DNA of 64,000 nucleotides from UBA12191 sp009937185 (lineage in GTDB: Bacteria > Planctomycetota > UBA8108 > UBA1146): contig CALJGL010000004.1 of assembly GCA_938075155.1 (NCBI GenBank), positions 1 through 64,000 on the forward strand. The letters are read 5' to 3'. Below the pieces are notes generated by a model, which saw only the letters and a list, made by a program, of their open reading frames with translations, was not told where the DNA came from and did not search any database. How positions within the stretch are numbered: position 1 is the first letter of the stretch; every line of letters starts with the position of its first letter. The position numbers were made by a program, and so were the translations under genes. Positions 8,327 to 16,285 of this stretch are shown in pieces.

Positions 8327-9670
8327 TTAGAATTCAAGTGACTCCACGCCCCTCTTCTTCTCTTCGACGGGCTCAGCGATCTTTTTCTTTCGCGCCGAAA
8401 CCCACTTTTCCATCGTTTCGGCATCGCGTGGAATCATCGACGACAATATTTCGAAACCCGTCTCTGTGACAACGACGATATCTTCGATCCTGATCCCCAG
8501 TTGTTCTTCTGCGATATAGATGCCAGGCTCCACCGTCACGACCATTCCCGGCTGAAAAGCCCTGCGAGGCCCGACATCGTGAACGTCGAGACCCACATGA
8601 TGAGATGTTCCATGAGGGAAATACTCTTCATATCCAGCTTCCCGAATGACCGCACGAGCAGCCGCATCGATCGAGCCGATCGTCGCACCGGGCTTCACCG
8701 CCTCCATGCCCGCTTTTTGTGCCGCGAGAACTACTGCATAAATTTCTTTTTGGCGTTCGGTCCACTGACCAGAAACAGGAACAGTTCTCGTGATATCTGC
8801 AGTATAAGGACCTGAGCGTGCCCCCACATCCATCAGCAGCACCGAACCCATCACCAAAGGGCCGTTATTTTTTTGCCAATGCAGAATACAGCTGTTGTTT
8901 CCACTCCCAACAATTGAAGGAAACCCTGGTGCGATCGATCCCTGGCTTCTAAAACGAGCTTCTATTGCGGCTTCTATTTCACACTCGTTCTTCACCTGAG
9001 AAGCCAACGCAGCGCCCGCTTGTAATCCCTGATGAGTTCGCCGAATCGCATGAATCATCTGCTGCTGTTCCCAATCACTCTTGATCTGTCGGTGGGGATG
9101 AAGAAGAGTCTTTGCCGAACGCAACTGAACGTCATCGCGGATCTTCAGTCGATCCCAGATTGCCGGCTGTGCTGCCTGCCCGGGTAAAGAATGAAACACG
9201 GTCTCCGTCGTTTTCAATTTGTTCTCAAGCCACTCCGAGAGTTGAGACAAAGGCTGGATCGATGAAACGCCTGTGAGCCTTTGAGTCGATGCATCCGGAG
9301 CGAGACGGGAGCCATGCCATAATTCGAAATCGGGATCCTTTTTCGGCAAGAACAGTACAGACTCATTCTCAAGTGAAGCCCCTGAAACAATCAAGATTCC
9401 GCCCCAGACATGCAATCCGGTCAAATACTCGAAATCTCGAGTTACTTCGACTCCTTCTCCGCCACCGGCCTCCACAATCACCATTTCGGAGGAGTCTTTG
9501 AGTTGAAGCCGACCTCTTCGAGATTTCAATTCTTCAACTGGAGGGCGGGCATCCACTTCGCGAGAGACTTCTGAAGAAATAGCCTGAGTATCACAAGGAA
9601 ATAGCCCCCCCCATGAACTGAGCAGAAGAATTGCCCACAGCAATTTCCAACAAATCGAATACCTCTTCAT
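8327..9670 (-). CDS. exported M24B metallopeptidase (Xaa-Pro aminopeptidase-like)
   Basis: About 447 residues: a Sec-type signal peptide (hydrophobic to ~'PCDTQA'), an N-terminal creatinase-like domain and a C-terminal pita-bread peptidase domain. Metal ligands are visible as Asp in 'LLMDVGARSG', Asp in 'YTADITRTVP', His in 'HGTSHHVGLDVHD', Glu in 'TVEPGIYI' and Glu in 'GIRIEDIVVV', so the enzyme should be active with two Mn/Co ions. It would remove N-terminal residues before proline in the periplasm. The ATG at 9670 overlaps the TGA of the pterin dehydratase gene (ATGA); a GTG two codons upstream is possible. Confidence 0.92.
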   Translation of the reverse strand: MKRYSICWKLLWAILLLSSWGGLFPCDTQAISSEVSREVDARPPVEELKSRRGRLQLKDSSEMVIVEAGGGEGVEVTRDFEYLTGLHVWGGILIVSGASLENESVLFLPKKDPDFELWHGSRLAPDASTQRLTGVSSIQPLSQLSEWLENKLKTTETVFHSLPGQAAQPAIWDRLKIRDDVQLRSAKTLLHPHRQIKSDWEQQQMIHAIRRTHQGLQAGAALASQVKNECEIEAAIEARFRSQGSIAPGFPSIVGSGNNSCILHWQKNNGPLVMGSVLLMDVGARSGPYTADITRTVPVSGQWTERQKEIYAVVLAAQKAGMEAVKPGATIGSIDAAARAVIREAGYEEYFPHGTSHHVGLDVHDVGPRRAFQPGMVVTVEPGIYIAEEQLGIRIEDIVVVTETGFEILSSMIPRDAETMEKWVSARKKKIAEPVEEKKRGVESLEF

Positions 9671-10029
9671 CGACACTCACCGTCTTCCTCGGTCACGCGT
9701 TGGATTTTTGCAGCGAGAATAAAGTCCGACTCCGTCAATCCATCCAGCTTGTGCGTAAAGATTCGAATCTCAACCCAGCCCCAACTAAAAGAAATATCCG
9801 GATGGTGTCCCTCAGCTTCAGCAATCACAGCAACCTGATTCACGAAATCGAGAGCTTCGATAAAGTTTTTGAAACTCCATTTCCTACTGAGGTGATGTTC
9901 GTCCTCGATACTCCACTCAGGAATTTGAATGTGAAGACGATCGAGATCAGCTCCCTTCAGTGGAGGAATCTCTCCACTACAAGAGATACAATTCTTGACA
10001 TGCAATTCTTCTGGGGCTTCTGGAGTCAT
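9667..10029 (-). CDS. phhB: 4a-hydroxytetrahydrobiopterin dehydratase (pterin carbinolamine dehydratase)
   Basis: Recycles the pterin cofactor of aromatic amino acid hydroxylases; in many bacteria without such hydroxylases it acts in other pterin metabolism. About 120 residues. Motifs: 'FKNFIEALDFVNQVA', 'AEGHHPDISFSWGWV' and 'FTHKLDGLTESDFILA', with the three catalytic histidines present. The start ATG at 10029 follows AAAGGTGA; the frame could extend to 10110 but the extra residues do not fit the family. The N-terminal 'VKNCISCSGEIPPL' matches the usual family leader. Coupled to the downstream peptidase gene. Confidence 0.93.
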   Translation of the reverse strand: MTPEAPEELHVKNCISCSGEIPPLKGADLDRLHIQIPEWSIEDEHHLSRKWSFKNFIEALDFVNQVAVIAEAEGHHPDISFSWGWVEIRIFTHKLDGLTESDFILAAKIQRVTEEDGECR

Positions 10030-10118
10030 CGATTTGTCACCTTTCATATTCGGTTTGTATGATGGAATTGGAATCTGAAAAGAGCCTCCTGCCAATGCCT
10101 GAGTTATCATTCTTAGTC

Positions 10119-10145
10119 AGGTATGACAAGTATGACAGGTATGAC
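10119..10145. repeat. 9-bp tandem triplication
   Basis: AGGTATGAC, AAGTATGAC, AGGTATGAC stand head to tail upstream of the pterin dehydratase gene, outside any supported coding region. Confidence 0.85.
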
Positions 10146-10424
10146 TTAAAGTCCTGTGCCTGTAGTGCTTACCGATTCTCCCAAGGCTGATTTTGGCCAC
10201 ATTGATCAGGAGTTAAGGCCAGATACAGCCATGGAAAATACAAATAAAGTCGTAAGTCTAAACAAAACAAGCATTGTGTATATGGCATGAACATTGCTTG
10301 GAAATCATTGCCTTTGCGTTTATTGAACGCTTTGTTGTCCTCTTCCCCCCAGGGATGCTGGTACACAAAGATAAGTATTAAACTTTTTGTGGCTATCCAG
10401 CGCGCGACCTTATTATGCGCGATC
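10146..10424. other. intergenic region without supported gene
   Basis: About 280 bases between the divergent pterin dehydratase and HNH genes. The only open frame (minus, 10492-10169) has no ribosome site and no family resemblance. A GCGCG/CGCGC inverted repeat lies near 10399-10422, leading into the structured element at 10425. Confidence 0.4.
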
Positions 10425-10502
10425 GCCCCGGCTCCTCGCACTGTTGCGGGAGGACAGGGATGGCTTCCCGTCTCAGACGGAAGCCGGGGCATTATTTTTT
10501 TT
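10425..10502 (+). ncRNA. structured RNA element ending in a terminator-like stem and T-run
   Basis: GCCCCGGCT (10425-10433) pairs with AGCCGGGGC (10482-10490), followed by ATTATTTTTTTT. Inside the ~48-base loop two further hairpins form: TCCTCGCA/TGCGGGAGGA (10433-10454) and GGCTTCC..GTCT/AGAC..GGAAGCC (10462-10485). The latter overlaps the 3' arm of the outer stem, so two folds compete. It resembles a riboswitch/attenuator or a small RNA end, about 120 bases before the HNH gene. It matches no riboswitch class I know. Confidence 0.5.
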
Positions 10503-10625
10503 CTTCCTCACACTCCACTACCAAGACTCGCTGAATCCTTACTGGATCCGGTACATGGTGAGTATTAATCTGGGTAGCAGTCTTATCTTGAGACTTCATC
10601 TAGGCAATCGTGAGGAGAGTAGGAA

Positions 10626-11231
10626 ATGTCCTCGTTACTCGAAACGCCGACATTAGTACTCAATCGTAGTTGGACTCCTACCCACACTCTGCCCGCCAAA
10701 CTGGCCATATGCTTGGTGGCTCGCGACGCTGCACGCATCATCGATCCTTCTACCTACGAAGCCCATAATCTCAAATCATGGCATGACCTATCACTCTCTC
10801 GGTCAAAAGAGAATCCGCTCCTCATTCGGTCCGAACTTCTCTGCCTTGCGCCTCTTGAGGTGATTGTATTGACCGGATACTCCGGGGTCGGAGATCAACA
10901 GGTGACCTTCTCAAGATTGAATCTCTATCGAAGAGACAAGAACACCTGCCAGTACTGCGGCGTACGCCCAGGAACCAAAGAACTCACTATTGATCACATC
11001 ATGCCCAGAAGTCGTGGTGGAGAATTGAGTTGGGAGAACTGTGTACTCGCTTGCGTGACGTGCAATAAACGCAAAGCGAATCGCACTCCAGAGGAAGCTT
11101 CGATAAAACTACTGACCCCACCAAAGCGTCCAAGCTGGTCACAGATACGAAGAATACCCACGCACCCGATCTGGTCTTCTTGGGAAAAATTTGTTAGCGA
11201 TGCATACTGGCAGCAGGAACTCAAAAACTAA
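10626..11231 (+). CDS. HNH endonuclease family protein
   Basis: 201 residues. An N-terminal ~90-residue region ('LNRSWTPTHTLPAKLA') is followed by an HNH domain at ~100-155: 'RDKNTCQYCG', 'LTIDHIMPRSRGG', 'SWENCVLACVTCNKRKANR'. Two CxxC pairs hold zinc and the DH/N residues form the ββα-metal active site. This architecture is a widespread stand-alone chromosomal nuclease in Cyanobacteria and Planctomycetes whose physiological role is not settled. GAGGAGAGTAGGAA precedes the ATG. There is no partner methylase or toxin-antitoxin context. Confidence 0.88.
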   Translation: MSSLLETPTLVLNRSWTPTHTLPAKLAICLVARDAARIIDPSTYEAHNLKSWHDLSLSRSKENPLLIRSELLCLAPLEVIVLTGYSGVGDQQVTFSRLNLYRRDKNTCQYCGVRPGTKELTIDHIMPRSRGGELSWENCVLACVTCNKRKANRTPEEASIKLLTPPKRPSWSQIRRIPTHPIWSSWEKFVSDAYWQQELKN

Positions 11232-11233
11232 TA

Positions 11234-12445
11234 TCAGCAGGTCGCGCAGTATATGCGTCCATGTGGCTTGACTCGTAATCGGCCCACTAATGAACTGAGT
11301 TCCGAAAGTCGACGGACTTCGCCATTCTCAATCAGGACCGGAAGATCTCCGCCTTTAGATAGATCAGGAGGAGGACTCACAACATCTGCCATCGGGTCTT
11401 TATGAGGTTCATTCGCTCGGATCTCATTCACCCGAAATGCGAGTCGCTCTGCAACCTCTTCAATATCTTGTCCTTCGATAACCTCCTTGAGAGGCCTATG
11501 CTGCTGCCGACGAATGATCTTTCGCGCAGAATCATGAGCGGGATGGGCCGTATCCATGTCTGCTTCAATCAACATCTGATGGACACGAAGGTCATCCCAA
11601 CGAAGGTACTCCTCAGGTTCTTCCGGATATCTTCGACCTTCCAGAGTCTGAGTTAAAAAATCAACGAGATGTAGATCGAGGATTCGGCGAGTTCTATGAA
11701 AGTAGACTTGGGTAAACATAGAGAAGCGTGCCCATTGCAAACCTTCCGCTGCCAGTAGACCCCCTCTTTCAATTCCTAACTTCACCCCCTCTTCTGTTTC
11801 GACAGGAAGAAGAGTGTGCTGAATACGAGGTAAATCAAACGTTCCATATTCCACACCCACGTGATGAGCATCTCTCAGCAGATAATCCATACGATCAGAA
11901 CCAAACTCACCACTCACCAGCGATCTAATAAATCTGAGATGAGGAAGAAGGTCTGATCTCGCCGGGTCCATCACTTCTCGTACTGATTGCAGGAGATCGT
12001 CTTCTCTGGCATCAAAAGCACTATGGAGGTCTGGATGGTCAAGAATCGCCAGAGATAGTTCTTCATGCATCCCGCCGGGTAACAGATGTTCCGTCACATG
12101 CGAAAATGGTGGATGCCCGAGATCATGCAATAAAGCGACAAGTCGGGAGACTCGAAGGAGTCCCTCGTAAGCGTCTTCAGTAACTGGAAGAGCCAGAGGT
12201 CCGAGAAGGGCGTCCATTCCCAATCTGGATTTCATTTCTTCCAGTAATCGGGTCGTCACCTCCATCGTGCCTAGCGCATGTTCAAATCGACTGTGACAAG
12301 CACCGGGATAGACCCGATTAGTCAACCCTAGTTGGGATATATGACGCAATCGCTGAAATGGAATACTATCGACGAAAGCCATGTCCGCTTCTTCTAGGCG
12401 AACAAGACCATGCACGGGATCTCGAACCACTTCAGAGAATTTCAC
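11234..12445 (-). CDS. HD-domain phosphohydrolase (SAMHD1/dGTPase-like)
   Basis: Predicted metal-dependent nucleotide phosphohydrolase. HD residues: His in 'CHSRFEHALGTMEV', HD in 'LLHDLGHPPFSHV', and Asp in 'GSDRMDYLLRD'. The segment 'VRDPVHGLVRLEE' at the N-terminus is diagnostic for the YdhJ/SAMHD1-like group. A GTG start at 12445 is chosen since GGGAGGT lies six bases upstream; the frame extends to 12484 without a site. About 403 residues. It is convergent with the HNH gene (2 bases between stops) and divergent from the methyltransferase gene. Substrate (dNTP or other) cannot be read from sequence. Confidence 0.9.
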   Translation of the reverse strand: MKFSEVVRDPVHGLVRLEEADMAFVDSIPFQRLRHISQLGLTNRVYPGACHSRFEHALGTMEVTTRLLEEMKSRLGMDALLGPLALPVTEDAYEGLLRVSRLVALLHDLGHPPFSHVTEHLLPGGMHEELSLAILDHPDLHSAFDAREDDLLQSVREVMDPARSDLLPHLRFIRSLVSGEFGSDRMDYLLRDAHHVGVEYGTFDLPRIQHTLLPVETEEGVKLGIERGGLLAAEGLQWARFSMFTQVYFHRTRRILDLHLVDFLTQTLEGRRYPEEPEEYLRWDDLRVHQMLIEADMDTAHPAHDSARKIIRRQQHRPLKEVIEGQDIEEVAERLAFRVNEIRANEPHKDPMADVVSPPPDLSKGGDLPVLIENGEVRRLSELSSLVGRLRVKPHGRIYCATC

Positions 12446-12583
12446 TTCAGGACCTCCCACGACAAGAACATGACATCTGCCCACATCTTGAAACCCTCAC
12501 CGGAACCCATCAACCCGTCAGTTTAAAACCTTCACACTTTGCTGCGAATCACTTATCGGAGAGACTGTTCCTGTGGAGGAGAC

Positions 12584-13141
12584 TTGAAACAGTATCATTG
12601 GAATCACCAAATCGTAGATCTAGGACGCCTTCAAACAGGCTTAGGTGTGATTTGGAGTGAACCGAACACCCTTCTGGCGATCACTCTCTCCCCGGATAGA
12701 GCTCAGTTATTGAAAAGATCTCTTCCTGAATCCATGCCTGGGCAACTCACTCAAAAATCCCTGCCTTCAATATTGGAAGAACAATTGATACAGGCTCTTC
12801 ATGGCGAACCTGTTGAATGGGACTGGTTCCCAAACCTCGATTCGGGAACAGCATTCCAACAACGAATCTGGCAGATTCTAGAACAGTGCCCTCATGGAGA
12901 TTACTGGAGTTACAAGGAGCTTGCAGATCGATCAGGGAATTCTAAAGCGGTACGAGCGGTAGGATCCGCTTGTGGAAAAAATCCATTCCCGCTCAGGATA
13001 CCTTGTCACCGGATTGTGGCATCCAATGGAACACTGGGTGGATTTACCGGCGATTTGGAGTTAAAGAAATGGATTCTCCAAAAGGAAACTGAACATACTT
13101 TTGATGTTCGCTTTGGGACAAGTGATAGAGCGCTTCCCTAA
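12584..13141 (+). CDS. ogt: methylated-DNA-protein-cysteine methyltransferase
   Basis: Suicide repair enzyme that moves the alkyl group of O6-alkylguanine or O4-alkylthymine to its own Cys. The C-terminal domain shows the helix-turn-helix 'GDYWSYKELADRSGNSKAVRAVG', written here in parts: 'DYWSYKELA' and 'KAVRAVGSACGKNPF'. The active-site motif is 'IPCHRIVASNGTLGGF'. The start is uncertain: a TTG at 12584 follows GGAGGAG (12575-12581), and a TTG at 12539 is also in frame. Its last 98 bases overlap the 3' end of the convergent membrane-TPR gene; both termini look natural. Confidence 0.92.
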   Translation: MKQYHWNHQIVDLGRLQTGLGVIWSEPNTLLAITLSPDRAQLLKRSLPESMPGQLTQKSLPSILEEQLIQALHGEPVEWDWFPNLDSGTAFQQRIWQILEQCPHGDYWSYKELADRSGNSKAVRAVGSACGKNPFPLRIPCHRIVASNGTLGGFTGDLELKKWILQKETEHTFDVRFGTSDRALP

Positions 13142-14867
13142 AGAAACCTTGATCCGCATATAACAGGGCCAATTGCTGATGTGAGCGTACCCGCCAAGGA
13201 TCACCTTGAAGAGCAAAGAAATAACATTCAGAAGCCATATCTTCGATACCACCCTCTTGAAGCAGTAGCGCCAAGAGCTCCCAAGCAGGACTACATTTGG
13301 GGTCTTTTTTCAATATCTCGGACAGTGTTTTCCTCGACTCTGAATGATCACCTATTTGATGTTGGAAAACGGCTATTTCAAACAGACTTCGAGCGGCTCC
13401 CTCTCTCCTTTGAAGAAGAATCGACTTATCGAATAACCGGTAAGTCTCCAGTTGAAGTCCCCTTGCCGAGTCCTCACCCGTAACTTCTAGATTGAGATGC
13501 TTCGAAGTCTTAAATGCCGTTCGATCAGAATCCAAAACGAGAGCGTGTGCATATGTCCCGGAGATGGGTTCTCCTTGTGGAATCAAACGGTCTAATCCAT
13601 TTCGAGCGATTTCCCAACGATCCGTTGTGTGAGCGATACGATTCAAATTGACGGGTAAGAGCAGGCAGAAAAGAGTCAAGAGACCGACCCATGCTGCAGT
13701 TGATCGATCAAATCCTGACCTAACGGCCACCAATAATCCAACTATTGAAGCCCCAAGAAGGACAGAACCGAACCAAACAATCTTCGGGCTATGGACTAAG
13801 CTAGACATCACTCCACCACCCAATAAGAGTGCAAAAATGAAGACATAAAGTGCTTCGCGCATTCCCTTACCGCTGTTGGAAACCTCCAATACCTTGACCC
13901 GACTTCTATCGGCGAAGGTATCAACGATCAATAGTAAAGCTGAGGGAAATAATACGATCAGAGGAAACAGAGGGAGTTCTCCAGCGATCAACCATGGAAC
14001 GGAACCTGTGACAATCATCGCCGTCAAAGGTCTTAATCCAGGCTCTGTCTTTCGAAACCCAGCCACCAATGCCAGAAGTAGCAACAGAAACGAACCGGGT
14101 TCCACCGCTAAGAAGGATACAAATGATCCTGTTTCCATTTCTCCAGAGACTCCGGAGATACCTCGACAAAGAGTTTGTAGGTCTCCTCCAAGAAATGAGA
14201 GACCCAATAAAGCGCATAGAAACGCAAGGCTAAGACTCCAACCTCCCACTTTCAGTTTCTCGGGAAGCTCTCTTCGAACGCCTTCGATCCAGCATGCAGG
14301 TAATGCCACCATCACCAGTGGACTCAACCCCCATGTGGCTACGCAGCCCAAGAGTAATGAAATCCATGGTGCCCAACGGTAGGCTCGACCTGCATTCAGG
14401 ACAAGCAACAAACATATAAAGGCCGCAAGGGGAATCGTAGATGGAACACTCGACCAAGCGACGAAACTAGGTTGCAGTGCCATCCAAGCCGCGACTAATA
14501 ATCCAAAAATACTGCCTCTTCGCCATGACAAATAATATGCCACAGTAAAAATACACAGCATGAATGGAATCGCTGAAAAAATCAGTAGCGTTGAGATCCC
14601 ATGCCCAAAGAAATGAAAGGTGCCGACTGCCAACGCAGTCAAAAGAGGCTGGCTTCCAGAATTTGATACTCCGGATTCGATTCCTAAATGGATCCCTCTC
14701 GCCTCTGCAAATGGCCAGATCCCCACCTCATTCATCACTTCCGATACACCGGTAGCAACATCCGGATCTCCAGAGGATTCCAGGCAAATCATTAGCCCCA
14801 TGCAAAGAATAAATCCCAGCATTAAGCCAGCGTGACGATGGGGAAAAAACCTGAAGGAGTCACCCAT
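13044..14867 (-). CDS. polytopic membrane protein with C-terminal TPR repeats
   Basis: 607 residues. About ten to twelve hydrophobic segments occupy residues ~15-410, with an early luminal loop containing 'GIWPFAEARGIHLGIESG'. This layout recalls GT-C glycosyltransferases and O-antigen-ligase-like proteins, but I cannot point to a catalytic motif. Residues ~490-590 form at least two TPR helices pairs ('CSPAWELLALLLQEGG', 'SHQQLALLYADQGFFREALYHL'). The start ATG shares one base with the stop of the response-regulator gene (TAATG), so it is co-translated with the PilS/PilR-like system. Possibly a pilin-modifying or envelope glycan enzyme; unproven. Confidence 0.7.
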   Translation of the reverse strand: MGDSFRFFPHRHAGLMLGFILCMGLMICLESSGDPDVATGVSEVMNEVGIWPFAEARGIHLGIESGVSNSGSQPLLTALAVGTFHFFGHGISTLLIFSAIPFMLCIFTVAYYLSWRRGSIFGLLVAAWMALQPSFVAWSSVPSTIPLAAFICLLLVLNAGRAYRWAPWISLLLGCVATWGLSPLVMVALPACWIEGVRRELPEKLKVGGWSLSLAFLCALLGLSFLGGDLQTLCRGISGVSGEMETGSFVSFLAVEPGSFLLLLLALVAGFRKTEPGLRPLTAMIVTGSVPWLIAGELPLFPLIVLFPSALLLIVDTFADRSRVKVLEVSNSGKGMREALYVFIFALLLGGGVMSSLVHSPKIVWFGSVLLGASIVGLLVAVRSGFDRSTAAWVGLLTLFCLLLPVNLNRIAHTTDRWEIARNGLDRLIPQGEPISGTYAHALVLDSDRTAFKTSKHLNLEVTGEDSARGLQLETYRLFDKSILLQRREGAARSLFEIAVFQHQIGDHSESRKTLSEILKKDPKCSPAWELLALLLQEGGIEDMASECYFFALQGDPWRVRSHQQLALLYADQGFFREALYHLSQSEHQKYVQFPFGESISLTPNRR

Positions 14868-16285
14868 TAAGCAAACTCCGTCGATTTTATTTGAAGATCA
14901 AGTTTACTCGCACGATATCGAAACTGTCGGTAAGAGATTTGAAGTAAGTCTGCGGCTCTAGTCTGATTCCCCTGACACCTCTTGAGTGCCTGAAGAATGA
15001 GATCTTTCTCATAGCTCTCTAGCCGCTTCTCAAGATTGCATCCGGAATCAGGAAAATTCAACTCCGACGTCGATACCGTTTTGCATGAATCTTCAACAAC
15101 ACCAGATTCTTGAGTCGTCAGCGACGACAAGGTATTCGAGGTACGAGGAATATCAAGATTCTCGATTTGATCACTCTCTGAAAGTGCCACATGACGCTGT
15201 ATCACATTTTCGAGTTCTCTGACATTCCCAGGCCAATCATGTCCAGCAAGAGTCGAAAATGCCGTCTCAGAGAGCCCTTTTACGGGTTTCCTCATCGCCT
15301 CTGCATGACGACGAATGAAATGCCCCGCTAGAAGTGGAAGATCTTCCTTACGATCACGCAATGGAGGGAGGTGAAGCGGTATTACATTCAATCGGTAGTA
15401 CAGGTCTTCACGGAATCGCCCTTCGCGGACCTCTTTCTCTAAATCCTTATTTGTGGCAGCGATGATACGAACATCTGTTTCGATTTCGACATCACCACCG
15501 ACAGGTACCACTCTTCTGTCTTCGAGTGCTCGGAGGATTCGGACTTGTGTAGAAAGACTCATATCAGCGACCTCGTCGAGGAATAGTGTTCCTCCATTGG
15601 CGCTCAAAAAGACACCTTTACGTTCTTCTACAGCACCTGTAAATGCGCCTTTGATGTGACCAAAAAGTTCACTCTCCAACAGTCCTTCGGTAAATGCAGA
15701 ACAGTTCACAGCCACAAAATGAGAATTGTTCCGTTGAGATCCATCATGGATGGCTCGGGCTATCAGTTCTTTACCACAACCGCTTTCTCCAGTCACAAAT
15801 ACTGTGGAATCTGTGGGGGCGATTCTTTCTACCATACTGAAAAGATCTCTCATCACAGGAGTGTTTCCAACCATCCGTTGACGAAGATTATGAACACGCT
15901 GTTGTCCACGATGAGTAGAATCAAGAGCTCGTTTGACGGCACCCTTAACCTCTTCGTTTTGGAATGGCTTACGAAGAAAATCGAAACCTCCATGCCGCAT
16001 CGCCTCGACAGCAACATCAGAAGTTGAATATGCAGTCATAACAATGACAGGCATATTCGGGGCAACTTCACGTGCTTTGTCCAGCAAGTTCATACCATCA
16101 AGACCACCCATGCGAAGATCTTGCATGAATACACGGGCACCCTCATTTTTGAGAATCTGAAGAGCCTCTTCACCAGATTCGGCACAGCATACCGAATAGC
16201 CTTCATTGGAGAGTATTATCTCCAAGAACTCCCGCATGCTGAGTTCGTCATCCACGATCAGTATATCGTGTGCAGTATTCTTCAA
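14867..16285 (-). CDS. sigma-54-dependent NtrC-family response regulator (PilR-like)
   Basis: 472 residues. Receiver domain 1-120 with acidic pocket Asp12/Asp13, phospho-acceptor Asp56 in 'FMQDLRMGG' and Lys in 'FLRKPFQ'. AAA+ domain ~140-375 with Walker A 'GESGCGKELIARAIH', sigma-54 contact loop 'GAFTGA' and 'LFLDEVADM'. Fis-type helix-turn-helix at the end ('GNQTRAADLLQISYRQFRYR'). It should activate RpoN promoters after phosphorylation. The kinase gene upstream overlaps by ATGA. Position beside pilC/pilB/pilT supports a PilS/PilR role, but the target promoter is not identified. Confidence 0.93.
   Translation of the reverse strand: MKNTAHDILIVDDELSMREFLEIILSNEGYSVCCAESGEEALQILKNEGARVFMQDLRMGGLDGMNLLDKAREVAPNMPVIVMTAYSTSDVAVEAMRHGGFDFLRKPFQNEEVKGAVKRALDSTHRGQQRVHNLRQRMVGNTPVMRDLFSMVERIAPTDSTVFVTGESGCGKELIARAIHDGSQRNNSHFVAVNCSAFTEGLLESELFGHIKGAFTGAVEERKGVFLSANGGTLFLDEVADMSLSTQVRILRALEDRRVVPVGGDVEIETDVRIIAATNKDLEKEVREGRFREDLYYRLNVIPLHLPPLRDRKEDLPLLAGHFIRRHAEAMRKPVKGLSETAFSTLAGHDWPGNVRELENVIQRHVALSESDQIENLDIPRTSNTLSSLTTQESGVVEDSCKTVSTSELNFPDSGCNLEKRLESYEKDLILQALKRCQGNQTRAADLLQISYRQFRYRASKLDLQIKSTEFA

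Noticed and set aside
8050..8469. 139-codon plus-strand frame across a terminator and the 13-bp repeats
   Set aside because: It crosses a strong terminator, reads through a tandem repeat and overlaps the 3' end of the M24 peptidase; low-complexity product.
10169..10492. 107-codon minus-strand frame in the HNH upstream region
   Set aside because: Covers the structured element at 10425-10502 and has no ribosome site; composition unlike the neighbours.
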